DNA of 64,000 nt, from positions 1-64,000 of the forward strand of contig NW_024881564.1 in assembly GCF_019059575.1 (NCBI RefSeq). The letters run 5' to 3'. Positions 51,201 to 62,114 of the stretch are shown here, piece by piece. This DNA comes from Amphibalanus amphitrite. Taxonomy: Eukaryota; Arthropoda; Thecostraca; Balanomorpha; Balanidae. The notes below the pieces were generated by a model, which had not been told where the DNA came from, searched no databases, and saw only the letters and a list, made by a program, of their open reading frames with translations. Both the position numbers and the translations under genes were made by a program. Every line of letters starts with the position of its first letter. Within the stretch, counting starts at the first letter, position 1.

Positions 51201-52954
51201 AACTGAGAACATGAAACAAATCACCAGTGGACAGTGGTTCGTACTTCGTTATGAACACCTTTCCACCCGACACCTAACTGTATACCGTAAACCAGTTCCA
51301 CACTTGAAATGCTAGCATATACTCATTAGGAACAATGGAATAGTTAGCGGGAACTATTTCTTATATGCGTTATTTTGGTTTTCCCTTGCCACTGGCCTCC
51401 AGTCAAGGATTTAGTGGTCAGCTGTGTTGTACAGTCCACGCTTGCTAAATGACACTGTTTATTGGACCGCATCTTGGACTGCGTCTCAACTAACCACACC
51501 CTGAAATCTTATCATGGCCACTGCTATTTCAAATCGCGTAAGTCTGATTGAGAAACGAAGTGAGTTCTAATCTGTTACGCTTCATTACATCTATGACATG
51601 CACCAACTGATGTTTTATCCGCACTTTCCGCCGCTGTTTCAGTTCACCCAGAAGAGGAGCGTCCAGTTCCGACTGTGTCCGCGGGACGAGGTGAACAGTA
51701 TCGACGGACCCGTGGTGCCCGTCGTGGAACAGGTGGTGCCCGTTGTGGAAGAAGTGGTGCCCATGGTGGAGGAGATGGTGCCCATTGAGGCTCTCAGCCC
51801 GGACCGCATCGATGGTAAGGAACGACCGCTGCCATGTTTTGCTTCATGTTTGGATGGAATGGAGAGAGGGTTTCAAATGACCATTTGTGTCTATTGTCAC
51901 TTTGCGTCGAGGCATCATTAAAGCACAGCGTATTTATCGGACCACAAACCACGCATCACATAAGGCTTTAAATGACATCATTGGACTGATAATAAATAGA
52001 AGTTTGAGCCTATAACCGAAAAGCGGACATGAGCAGCAAACCGTCACCAACATTCCCATCCACCTACCCACTCCTCTATCAGCGCCTTTCCCACTGGTTT
52101 CCAATCTCTTTGACCGAGCGTCAGGCCACTTCCACTACACTAGCCCGGACAAGCTGTCGCCGTTCGTCCTTTCACCACGGATCCAGCTGACAAGAGGTGA
52201 ACGGACTGAGCCGGTTCGCTCGGCTGGCCACCCGTGACCGAAGCACGCCCGCCGCGCTTCTCACACGGCTAATGAACACTCACGAACCACCAGTGCGCGG
52301 TCACGAACTGCGTCGGATCGTGAGGCTTCACGGCCATGGGCTGGAGACATTCAGGATGTGTGTTAGACGGTGTGTGTTCCGAATTATCGGTTTCTTACAG
52401 AAATCGCCATGTCATGCAGGATAGTGAGCAAGCCCTTCTATTAGTTGGCTCAAGCACTGAGATGATCGATTTGAGTGGCAAAAATCGGCACGTAACCATG
52501 GTATAAGCTTAAGTAAGCTGTCTGTTATTTTTGTCCATCTGACCATTCCCAATGTGACCAGGTAGTAGGTAGCAGAGCGACCAACTAGCACAGATCAGGT
52601 GGCAGCACAGCACAGGCCCGGCACTAACTCCCCCGTCTCGTCCCACAGAATCAGCGCCGTCCGCGCCGGGAGCCGTTCTTCCTCCACAGCGGCCGCTCTT
52701 CCAGTTCCCTGAGCTGAAGCTGCCCAACTTCGGCCAGATCTTCACCGAGGCGTTCGCGCCGGTGTTCGGTCCGCGTCCCGGCACTGAGGAGGAGGACGCC
52801 GGCCTGGGTCTGTTCGGCTCGCACCTAAACCCATTCGCGGTGCGCCACCCGCCGGCCGTCACCGGTCCGCAGCACGGGTTCTTTGCCTCGCTGTTCCCGG
52901 CGCTGGCCGCCACGCCGCCGCCGCAGGGACCGCCCGACGGTGAGCAGGGGAAGG

Positions 52955-52989
<35 letters not shown>

Positions 52990-54815
52990 GGAGAGAGGGA
53001 GAGGGGGGGAGGGAGAGAGGGAGAGGGAGAGAGGGGGGAGGGAGAGAGGGGGGGAGGGAGAGAGGGAGAGGGAGAGAGGGAGAGGGAGAGGGAGAGGGAG
53101 AGGGAGAGGGAGAGGGAGAGGGAGAGGGAGAGAGAGGGAAACCTGCCACCGCGACCGTTTCCGTTGGCAAGACGGCACGATCGTATTGAGCACGACTGTT
53201 GAGAAGTTAACCAGATCGTCTTTCCTTTTATAAAGCTAAATCGTTGACAGAAGTGTGTCATATTAGACGATGCGATGAACTCGACATTACCATGACCCAA
53301 CTGCTGCTTCACAGGCATTGACATGGACAACTGCGACAGCCAGAAGTTTGACGTGTCCCGCTTTGTCTTCAACGTCGCCAACCGTTGTCAGTACGCTAAC
53401 GACTACAGGAAGGTGAGACTTCCAATTAGCTTTATTAGCAGCAATCTTTTAAGATGTGTTGCCCGCTGGTAATTGGCAAGGGATATGATCATTTGTGACA
53501 CATCACCATTAAACTAAGTCGTAACAAAGACACGTCACCTGCTGATACCTACATAGCTTAAGCTGGCACATTATAACCTGGCCAGGACGCGCCTATACAG
53601 GGTCTTGATCAGGACGTAACGATATGACCGTTTCACATATGCAAGGCGGCCCAAAGTGCTGGTTTTCAGTTCTCACATTTCTGGCTACGTTTGGGGTTCC
53701 CCATGCTTGACCGTCGACCTCTCTCAGAATGCATTCCCACGACGGCTGACGACCGGCCGATCCCTTGCAGTGCCTCCGCCTGGATTTGGCCGGCGACAAG
53801 AGCGCCCAGGAGCTGCTGGACTTCGCCACCGACACCGACTACAGCGTGGTCGCCTCCAGCTTCTCTTCGTTCCAGACCACCTTCGACCTGGAGTCGCTCC
53901 ACGACGGAAAGGGTCTGCTGGTGAGTGGCACTTCTGCTCTTCTCCAAGGGTCACTGGTGGGCAATGCAATGCCACGGAAACTACTTTGCTTTTTTGTACC
54001 AATTTCTGCAGGTATAACGATGTTACCTGGGTATCATGGTTTCATTCGGTCCTAGCACTAAACTTTTGGTCGAAATGCTACTTTTTTGATGCTTTGTACA
54101 TAAGCAAGAATATTGCAAACGTCATCCGTGATGGGTTACATATCAAACGTATATGGGACCTGTAAGTTTTCTAATGGCCCTTGTCTCGTTTCGTCAGGAC
54201 CTGAAGCGGAAGAACCAGATCGACCTGCGCCGCTGCGCTAACATCGTGAAGGAGGTGACCACCGAGGTTCCCATCGAGGAGGCCACCACTGAGGCTGAAC
54301 CCGTCGCCGAGGAGGTCACTCCTGAGGTTGTCACTGAGGTCATCGAAGAGCTCGTCCCTGACGTCGCGGAGGTCATCCCGGAGGGCACCCTTGACATTGT
54401 ATCCGAGGAGATCCCCGTTGTCATCGAGGAGTATCCTTCGGAGCTGGCTCCCGGTGTCGAGGTTACCCCTGAGGTAGCTCCGGAAGAGCCTCAGGCGACC
54501 ACCGAGGTCTTCGAGACGGTCCCGGAGGTTGTCGAGGCCGTGGACGCTGAGAAGGAGGCTGTAGAGGCCAAGAAGGCTGCCGAACCTGAAGAGCCGGTGG
54601 TTGTGGCTGAGAAGCCAGTAGAGTCTGAGAAGCCTGTGGAGACTGAGAAGCCTCAGGAAGCTGAGCCTGTGACTGAGGTGGCTGTGGAGACCGAGAAGGT
54701 GGCTGTGGAGACCGAGAAGGCCCCTGACAGCGTGGAGACGCCAGTCGAGGTGTCCCAGCCGGTGGAGTTCGAGGGAAACGTCGAGGCCGGCCCTAAATGT
54801 GAGTACAAGTCATAG
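39261..54815 (+). CDS. Ten-exon gene for a secreted acidic protein with two four-cysteine domains
   Basis: Exons: 39261-39309, 41033-41206, 42883-43031, 46247-46309, 51142-51195, 51643-51814, 52649-52939, 53315-53412, 53771-53920, 54198-54815. All junctions are GT-AG and all phases agree, giving 605 residues. Exon 1 encodes a signal peptide (MRCLLPLIVLLGAVQA). Two homologous domains follow: exons 3-6 and exons 8-10. Each has four cysteines in the order NCD..KFD...(C), (C)-L..L, (F)..LC or RRC. They are linked by Pro-rich exons 2 and 7 and followed by acidic tails (VVPVVEQ repeats in exon 6; long Glu/Val/Thr/Pro and EKPVE repeats in exon 10). Domain 2 fuses into one exon what domain 1 splits into exons 4 and 5. 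No family is recognised; a matrix, cuticle or adhesive role is only suggested by composition. AAATGTGAGT at 54798 could act as a donor and extend the gene. Confidence 0.8.
39310..41032 (+). other. Intron 1 of the four-cysteine gene
   Basis: 1723 bp, donor GTTAGT, acceptor TGCATTTCAG. It contains only unique-looking sequence and chance open frames; no mobile element boundary was seen. Confidence 0.6.
41207..42882 (+). other. Intron 2 of the four-cysteine gene
   Basis: 1676 bp, donor GTGAGT, acceptor CTTCTTTGGACAG. Open frames on both strands show no domain features. A short A-rich/T-rich inverted segment lies before the acceptor. Confidence 0.6.
43032..46246 (+). other. Intron 3 of the four-cysteine gene
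   Basis: 3215 bp, donor GTGAGT, acceptor TTTGTTTCAG. It includes TGACGTCACAGTGACGTCA at about 45683-45701, the same paired CRE-like palindrome found in the G-run elements, and a perfect-looking inverted repeat CATCAGCTCGCTGATG at about 45848. No gene is recognised; the GC-rich frame at 45272-45685 looks like chance. Confidence 0.5.
47103..47935 (+). repeat. 20-bp minisatellite, left block
   Basis: About 40 copies of a unit close to AGGGGCACCACAGGCCTGTC with scattered substitutions and longer GGGCCCAGGGGCACC variants. The array resumes beyond the foldback element at 50498-50680. Long frames across it on both strands are artefacts. Confidence 0.9.
48661..48915 (-). pseudogene. Transposase C-terminal-like fragment, left arm
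   Basis: An 84-codon frame with CHTQSTERAVKLTTESV and DGYALNKRAYRNKMKK. From memory this resembles the conserved C-terminus (PCHTQ..ER.VKL.TE) of a transposon-encoded protein family in invertebrates. Only this tail is present. The start ATG (48915) is ACG in the other arm. Not expected to be an independent gene. Confidence 0.45.
49530..49769 (+). pseudogene. Transposase C-terminal-like fragment, right arm
   Basis: The mirror copy of 48661-48915, 79 codons. It differs from the left arm by two residues over the shared part (Leu to Pro and Val to Ala) and lacks the upstream ATG. It shows that the arms have begun to diverge. Confidence 0.45.
50498..50690 (+). repeat. 20-bp minisatellite, right block
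   Basis: About nine copies of the same unit as at 47103-47935. Left and right blocks rejoin at a plausible unit when the foldback element and one duplication are removed. Confidence 0.85.
52951..53139 (+). repeat. GA/GGGAGA microsatellite next to a splice donor
   Basis: Pure GAGAGA passing into GGGAGA units. It starts only 12 bases after the intron 7 donor at 52940. Long Arg/Glu and Leu/Ser frames here are artefacts. Confidence 0.95.
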
Positions 54816-54883
54816 TACATGACTATTTACTTTGCATTGAGTGTGAGATAGTTGAGTAAAGCCGTCGTCACTAAAGCTCTAGC

Positions 54884-54889
54884 AATAAA
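54884..54889 (+). terminator. AATAAA polyadenylation signal
   Basis: AATAAA lies 69 bases after the stop codon at 54813-54815. Its closeness supports the choice of that stop as the end of the four-cysteine gene rather than splicing at 54798. Confidence 0.55.
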
Positions 54890-55309
54890 AAATTCTTTTC
54901 GCCAACAATGCCGCCTCCTACAATTCTTTGACGACGAACACTCGAGTGGTTTGACATTAGGACGTTTATAACTTTATGGTCCTGCACGGCACTTGCATTT
55001 TGTGTTGACTGCAATAACATTGATGCCATTTTCAGATGATCTTGCCGAGCCATAAACACTTCGACGTTCGTGCTTGGATGGTCTGAAGATTGACGTCAGG
55101 AAACCACTGAGTCGGCTTTATACAAGTTCCGTCCATTCTTGTCTGTATATTTTCGTGGCATCTAAACTCTAAAGGATAAAGTTTTGATGCATTCTTTTTA
55201 CCCACTTGAGGCTTTTACAGTTGGCTATATGTGATGCATTTTGATGTTTGGATCACATCATGTTCAAATGCATTTCAGATCGTAGATATGTAGTAAATGT
55301 ACTATTTAT

Positions 55310-56211
55310 CCCTCGCCCGCACATGGGGGGGGTGGTTGCCACCCCCCCCCCCCAGGTAGTCTTTCTGCTCTGCACTCAACATTTTTAGAGCTAGAAAGCT
55401 GATTTTTCGTATAGCTGCTCCTCTATCCTTTCTTGATGTCCACTGAAAATTTCAAGTTTCTGTGATTTTCGGTTTCGGAGATATGACCTTGTTTTTCAGG
55501 TCATGTCATGACCCAAATGGCCAATTCTCAACATCTTGCGCTGGCTATGGGCCTTGTGAGCTTTTGACACCTTGATTTCGGCCTTTTTTGCCAGTCTTAC
55601 CTCCCAACTATCATGGAACATGTTGTTCGACGATGTACAGATGTCAAGGTCAAGGTCAAGGTCAACCTAGGTCATCTAAGATAATTGCGTTTTAGGTAAG
55701 CGGAAATTACTTTTTGTCAAGTTTTTTGACTACATTTTTTGTAAAAGCTTCTCAGATCATGATTTCATGCAATATGGACACAAAAACAATCGGTGCACAC
55801 ATAAGTATACACACAGACACACACAGACATACAAACACGTATTATTGACCTTGACCTAACTTGACCTGACATGACCTCAGCAGCAAAAAATCTGGTCGGG
55901 TAGTGTGACAAGGAGGTTCTAGCTGGCTTGGCACCAGAAAACAGCATCGTCATCGGTATATGGTAAGCAGCGCACTTGATATCCAAAGTTGACCCAAAAT
56001 AGCAACATTTTTTAGTTTGACCTGACCTGGAAGGTCAATGACTGACCTGAGAAGGTAAAACTGGGTATCATTGGATTCGTCTCTTCCCAAAGAATCTTTT
56101 TGGTCTTTACCGCTAAGCTCTATCTCCAACAGGAACGAAATGGCGCGGGGGGGGTGGCAACCCCCCCCCATGTGCGTTCTAGGATGGGAAAATGGCATGT
56201 GCGGGCGAGGG
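55310..56211. mobile_element. G-run hairpin element with TTAT duplication
   Basis: TTAT lies at 55306-55309 and 56212-56215. The ends are CCCTCGCCCGCACATG and its complement. G-run/C-run hairpins lie near both ends (GGTTGCC and GGCAACC cores). The left hairpin is followed by GGTTTCGGAGATATGACC, the complement of the family word, and the interior has AAGGTCAAGGTCAAGGTCAA at about 55640. Non-coding. Confidence 0.8.
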
Positions 56212-56215
56212 TTAT

Positions 56216-57223
56216 CGGAGTGGAAGAGGCCTTGTTATTCGTTATTGGCTGGTTTTGAGCGCTGTTAGTAGGCTGCAAGGAAGGAACGCCTTAGCGTCAC
56301 ATAGGTACAGGTGACTTTAATCGAGCATTTGGCGCTAATTGCTTGCGATGAGCTGTCACTACGTATTGCAGATTGAACTTTCATTTCATTGGCGATCACG
56401 TTCCGACTGAAATCGCATCCTACAATGTGTAATGTTTTATGTTACGCTGGTGTTCATAGTACGCTATTTATCTTCATTGTATCTCAGTATGGTTAGATGT
56501 GAGACGTTTTTTTAGAAATGTGCATTGGAGTACACGTATTTTGCAGCTGTGAAATACTTTTGAATACAATCCGATGTTTAGTATTTGGTGTTTGGATCGA
56601 CTTTCAATTGTTAAATATAAATTGCACTAAACCAATATAAGTGAACAAGTCGCCCCCCCTAGAAAACACCAGTCCCGTTGCGTAGTGATTCGGGCAGAGG
56701 GGAAAATCTTGCGTAAAACAGGAGTTTGTAACATGAAGAATGCCTTCGAATGTCTATAGGCCTGCATTGTAAATACATTCAGCAACACAAACACATCACC
56801 GAATATTTCAGTGCACAGCATGCGGGATCGAACATGTCGACAAGAAAGACGATCGATTTGCCAAGCGACGGGAAATTTAATAACATACCCCTGCTATTTA
56901 TTTTCACTGTATAGTGTATAGTAAAAGAAAAGTTGGCTTCTGGTGTCTGTTCTGGCAAGCAAAGTGTCTCAGTTTAACTTCAACTCTCAAACTTAGTTAA
57001 CCTAATAGAAATGAGTAATGACTTTGTCTAATTATGCACCACTAAAGGTCAGGCTTTGCGAAATTACCGAGTTCAGCCTATTTTTACAGTCCTTTGACTC
57101 CTTTGCACTTCCGGCAGCCATGCGAGGTGCGGAGAGAGTGGGAGTTTGACACATTTCTACATTATTCTATACGGCGGATGAGAGGGGGAGGGGTGTCACA
57201 CAGGAAGGTCATTTCAGACAATG
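56216..57223. other. Intergenic sequence
   Basis: No coding sequence or element boundary was seen. The minus frame at 56627-56821 and plus frame at 57094-57399 have no features; the latter overlaps the likely 3' untranslated region of the minus-strand gene. Confidence 0.45.
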
Positions 57224-57229
57224 TTTATT
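57224..57229 (-). terminator. Candidate polyadenylation signal of the Gly/Tyr-rich gene
   Basis: TTTATT on the plus strand reads AATAAA on the minus strand, about 560 bases beyond the stop codon at 57788-57790. Confidence 0.35.
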
Positions 57230-57787
57230 GTACTTGGGATATTCTAAATAGCCCAAATCCACATGTACATACAATACCATTTACACAATCATTTGACTCC
57301 TCTCACACAGGGGAAGTGCTTCTCTTTTCACGCTACAAATTTCTCGTACATCACTTACACATCACACACAAGCGCACCTGCCTTCGAGAGAGAATCTGAG
57401 GCCTGAATTTGAGTACCGCCATCGTTTACCGTTCTTCTTACACCACTAGTGCTTACAGTCCATACATTCAACTTACATCGCCGTACGCCATCGTACACAG
57501 TTTGAAGTAAATATAGGTGAATCATATACCTACATTGATTCATAGTTGTATAAAAATGCACATATTACGACACTGAAGAGGCTTAGCTAAATCAACCTTA
57601 TTTCTATCGTTAATAACATGGAAAACATCTAAAGCCTTAACTACCCGGCGAATAAATAAGTATGCCAATTGCCAAGTGACTCTGTCAAGACGAAACATGG
57701 CTTGCTTTTGGAGAGCATTGCTAGCTTTCATTTGTTTCATCCTGAGCATACAATAAAATCCTCACCCCCTTCTTGCCCAAGCAATCA

Positions 57788-58498
57788 CTACTGCCTGGTA
57801 CCCTGGTCCTCTAACACCCTGTGGCTGCGCCGGTGACCTCCGCTGGCCTCTCTGACCTCCCTTCTGCCGCTCAGTTCCTCCCGTCGAACGGCCGAGCTGA
57901 CTGCGCGCCAGCGGTCGGCCTTGTGAGACACTCCAGCTTCCAGCCTCACACCACCCGATGTCGCTGCCGAGCGACGGTGAACACTGTGACCGTCACCGTG
58001 CCCGCCTAGGCCGAGGCCTTTGCCGAGGGGCACGACGAGAACGTAGTCGCCGCCGCTGCCATGTCCACCATATCCACCGCCTCCTCCGTGCCCTCCAGAG
58101 TGTCCACCGCCTCCGCCGTATCCCATACCGTATCCTCCGCCATACCCATACCCTCCTCCGCCATGGCCATACCCACCGCCTTTGCCATGGCCGCCGCCGT
58201 ACAAGAACGGACCGTAGCCCCCTGGCCAGACATAGTGGTAGTGGTGCTTCACCTTGCTCTTGCTGTTGTATCTCTTGCCAGAACTCTTCCCTTTGTCGTA
58301 ATAACTGTAGCCATGCCCGTAGCCGCCGTAGCCGCCGTAGCCGCCGTAGCCGCCGTAGCCACCGTAGCCATGACCGTAACCGCTGTAGGGGACGATATGG
58401 TGGTAGTGGTGGTAGTCCTTGCCCTTGCTTCGGCCCCAGCCGCTGGAGGTGGCCGCGGCAACGGAGATGATGGCCAGCAGGAGACAGCCCGTGATCGC
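57788..58498 (-). CDS. Gly/Tyr-rich secreted protein, main coding exon
   Basis: The frame opens at 58498 directly after TTGTTTCCCAG, a good acceptor. The first codons encode a signal-peptide core (AITGCLLLAIISVAAA) without a Met, so the initiator must be in a small upstream exon, the usual layout for cuticle-type genes. The mature part has a His/Tyr segment (DYHHYHHIVPYSG), a run of five GGY repeats (GYGGYGGYGGYG), a basic linker (GKSSGKRYNSKSK), a YVWPGGYGPFLYGGGH motif, then a longer GGGYGYGGG/GHGGGG region. The last 60 or so residues (Arg-rich, ending at 57788) look less natural and may be intron if a donor is used near 57970-58010. The type suggests a cuticle, silk/adhesive or antimicrobial Gly-rich protein. 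Confidence 0.65.
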   Translation of the reverse strand, partial: AITGCLLLAIISVAAATSSGWGRSKGKDYHHYHHIVPYSGYGHGYGGYGGYGGYGGYGGYGHGYSYYDKGKSSGKRYNSKSKVKHHYHYVWPGGYGPFLYGGGHGKGGGYGHGGGGYGYGGGYGMGYGGGGGHSGGHGGGGGYGGHGSGGDYVLVVPLGKGLGLGGHGDGHSVHRRSAATSGGVRLEAGVSHKADRWRAVSSAVRREELSGRREVREASGGHRRSHRVLEDQGTRQ

Positions 58499-59507
58499 CT
58501 GGGAAACAACGCCGCGCAGTAAGACAGGAACAGTGTGAGACCGGGGGTGTAAAAGGTAATGTAGGGGAATGCATCTTAGCTAGATGGTGCGAGGTACATA
58601 GTTGACAAACAACGATAAATGGGGCTGTGTGTAATTCGAGTATGGATCTACGCGAATGGAACAGGACTCTTCACTTTAACGGGAGTTTATATCAACGGGA
58701 CGCAGCGGGAAGCTTGTGAATATGAAAACAATGTTACCATGCGATATTGATTATTGAATATCCAAAGATGACTATCGCGAAAGGCGAAAACTTCCAAAAA
58801 CCCAATCCACTTAACTCATTGGTTCCTGATACCTACCACTAATGCATACATGCATTGGAATGCCAGTTACACATACGAAACAAACTAAATATAAGGTTCC
58901 TGACGATTGACGAAATACGATCGATAAAAAGGGCACCTACTATTGGTGACCCGCGACGCACTGTTGTCAGTGTTGCAACTGGTTTGTGCAACGGTACGTC
59001 ATACCTATACCCTGCGCCATACCAGCATGTAGACATGTTATGCAGTGATGATAGCGACATAGATAACTTGAACTACCAGTGTGTTCACTATCGGTAGTTC
59101 ATGTTATCGACAGCGAGATGACGGCGAGTATCAAATGAGGATAAGCAATTACATGCACATACATAGATTAGGTAATGGTACGCCTTGCTCAATCCGTGTT
59201 GTATCGAGCGTATGAAAAGAAACTAAAAGTTTCAAGGCACAGTTTCGAATTTATGATATGTAGGTAAGTAATTAAAGCTAATTGATTAGTTATCAAGTCA
59301 GTAAGCTTTCTGACTGGATAACAATTTATCAAAATAGGCGTGTATTTCCTCCCCCCCCAAAAAAAAACACAAACAAAACACATTTACCTGAGTAACTACA
59401 GTAACCAATAGCCATGTTCGGTTAAGCCTCAATTCGCTTTTGAAATAACCAAAATAACCCGATGCTGTTAATTTAAACCTCGCCGGACCTATTTATCTTC
59501 TACATAC
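58499..59507. other. 5' flank of the Gly/Tyr-rich gene
   Basis: The missing first exon should lie here on the minus strand. One candidate is ATG followed by GTAACA (58740-58733), which would join as Met-Ala-Ile-Thr. Another pointer is a TATA-like GATATAAAC near 58690. Neither is decisive. The rest is unique-looking sequence. Confidence 0.35.
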
Positions 59508-60540
59508 GAGTATGCCCTGGCCGAGGGCCGAGGGGGATGACCCCCTCGCTGTTTCGCCCCTAATTGAGTTAGGACCTCGCGAAAAAAGGAGCATGTGCGC
59601 CGTTACGAGACACAGCGATTGGTAGCCGATTTTAAAATCCCAGATCTCGAAGGTCAGGTCAAGTGCCCCATAGTACAGCTTCCGTTTCGGTAAATAACTT
59701 CGCCAAAAATAGTCACAGAGCCGCGATTTTGACACCACAGGCGCACAGGTGCGTCGAATGGTAAGTACCTATACGTTTTGCTCGGGTGAGGTCAACCTAA
59801 GGTATTGGTCTCGGGTCAAGGTGAGGTCAGAACGCCTCAGGTCACGAGGCTGGTTGAAGGAGGTCCTACCGCATATCATTCGATTTGGCTGGTTTTTCCG
59901 AGTCCATTAGTTGCTTTCGCGACCCACTAGCTCAATTTGATCGGGAGTTATTGACGAAAAACTCTTATTACCTTCAAGTGCCCCGACGTCTTTTGGATGT
60001 TTCACTTTTGCATTTTGACAAAAGGTCAAAAATGCAAAAGTGAAACATCCCACCTTTTAAGGTGAGGATTAAATCACAATTCCGTGCACTTGAGATAATT
60101 TTAGATCATTCCCCCCAGCGCCAAAATAACAGCTTCTTTCTTTCCCCATTGACTTATAGGTAATGGTGATGTCACGTGATCGACCTGACCTAAGGTGACC
60201 CTTAGGAAAAATAGGGTTGACTTTCCAGGTCAGGTCAATGACCCAAAAGTCGGAAAGATCGGAAACTGCCGGAATATCGTACAGCGAGCTTGTTGTGGGG
60301 TGTCTCTGGGTCCTGATAACGAATTCAATGTTAGTTTTGATAAAATATTAAATAAGTACCTAGCTAAAATTCGGCGGATTGCGTCAATCGTTATGGTGTC
60401 AACCACCACTGACAGATTCGTAACATGTTGCGTAGGCACCAAAACTACTTCCTAAATTTTCAAATGGTGTTAAAATCGAAATCAACTCCAAAAAACTACC
60501 CAAGAAACGTGTACCTAAAACTAGTAAAATTGATCCTAAG

Positions 60541-62114
60541 CAGGGTTACTTTTAAAGGGGGGGGAAGAGGGGAATTTCCCCCCTTCGAAAATTCCGCTCC
60601 CCCTTTCAAATTGTGTCTGAACGGCTAGGGAGGGAAGGGGGAATTTCCCCCTTTCAAATTTATTTTGGAGCCCATTTTCAATCAATTCGCTATTCAGATT
60701 CTATAGTCATCGTTAATCAGATTCTCGTCATCAATCAACGTTGCTGGCGTTAAGATAATTATTAATTTTCAATTTTCGGTTCCATCCAACCATTTTACGT
60801 TCAGTGCAGCAGGAACTCCAGATTTGACCCGATACCGATCGGATAGTCGGTGGGACCGTCTCTTGTCTTGTCTCTTCCGTCTTTTCGCAATCACTGATAT
60901 ATCGGTACAGGCGTCGGCGTAGAAACCGGCGGGGGACGGGATTACCTCTCCGAACCAAGGGTGGATACAGGGGGAGGGGGGCAATGGGCCATGGCCCCTC
61001 CTTTGACGCAAAAAGAAGGTGACCCCCTTTTGGACCCCCTTTTATATTCTGTGTTCTTTCTCAGAAACGACCCATTTATTCACGATTATTTTCACTTTTT
61101 CATCGACGCCAAGGCCAGACATCTAAAATTTTTGTCCCAATATGACAATGGCCGTGTTTAACCATCCTCCAAACCGGAATCATTGAAGGAAAAACAACGT
61201 TATTTTTGTCCCATAGGCATCAAAGCTTTGAGTAATAAATGACTTTTCTCTTTATGCAGCATTCACGTTCATCTGCTTTGCATGCAGAGCAGGGCGCAAA
61301 AAAAATGTACCTCATCACAGCCGGCTTTCCCAATGGAACTTTCACTGCTCACTAATACTAATAGTAATAATTCAAGTTTTGTGCTTCATTAGTTTTTGTT
61401 CGGATATCACTGCCCACCTTGTAGTTGTAGAGGTTGCAGTTTTGTAGCGCCGTCGTTTCTCTACATACACGACCACACAAAGAACTTTGGAATTGCTCGT
61501 TAACTGTAGCTTTTGAGTTTTGTGAGCGTTTAAGAATTTCATGTTTTTTGCTCATTTTTGCTCGAACAGTTTGACATCAATTACTCCTGACCTAAGGTGA
61601 CCTAAGACTTGAAATTTTGTGCGAAGGTTTCAAATTGATGCCCGGTAAGGTACTAAAAATTTGGCGGCGCTGCGCGCCGCCGTTTTTCGCTTTTCAAGAA
61701 AACCCACATGGGGGCCAAAATGACCTCCAATCAGGGCGCGGATTAACCTCTCTCTTTAGAAAGGCGTTACTTAATGTTTGGCCGGGGTATACCTACTAGT
61801 TATTGATACCACTGATAGGTTGATACTACTGATTGGCATTTGCAAGGGCGCAGTCAAGTTGGACCTCCCCCGCCCCTTACAGCCAAGGTAGGTGTGTATA
61901 TTTTTAAGCAAAATTATTTTTTGGCAACCTTCCAAAATAAAGTGGCTGAAACCCGAGGAAAGAATAGGATTTGGGGGTAGGTAAGGTTCTGCGGGCTCCA
62001 TCCTAACGAAAAACCTAATGGTATTGCCGCCCACCCCCCTTTCAGATGCCCCTGGATCCGCCTTTGCCCCGAACTTTATTCCCCCTCTCAACTTTTCCTG
62101 TAAAAGTAACCCTG
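60541..62114. mobile_element. hAT-type element inserted in the G-run element
   Basis: The ends are CAGGGTTACTTTTAAAGG and (reverse complement) CAGGGTTACTTTTACAGG, with an exact 8-bp duplication ATCCTAAG at 60533-60540 and 62115-62122. Removing it restores continuity with the other copies of the G-run family. It is itself split by another element. Confidence 0.9.
60956..62066. mobile_element. Inner hAT-type element
   Basis: The ends are CAAGGGTGGATACAGGGG and (reverse complement) CAAAGGCGGATCCAGGGG. The flanks CTCCGAAC (60948-60955) and CCCCGAAC (62067-62074) agree at 7 of 8 positions. Its interior contains a third-level segment (about 61430-61745) homologous to 31975-32260. Confidence 0.7.

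Noticed and set aside
52509-53381. 290-codon minus frame rich in Ser/Leu/Pro
   Set aside because: It spans the GA microsatellite and lies antisense to exons 7 and 8 of the supported plus-strand gene.
57958-58574. Plus- and minus-strand Arg/Ser- or Ala/Val-rich frames
   Set aside because: Alternative frames of the Gly/Tyr repeat; only the minus frame with signal core, acceptor and GGY repeats is coherent.
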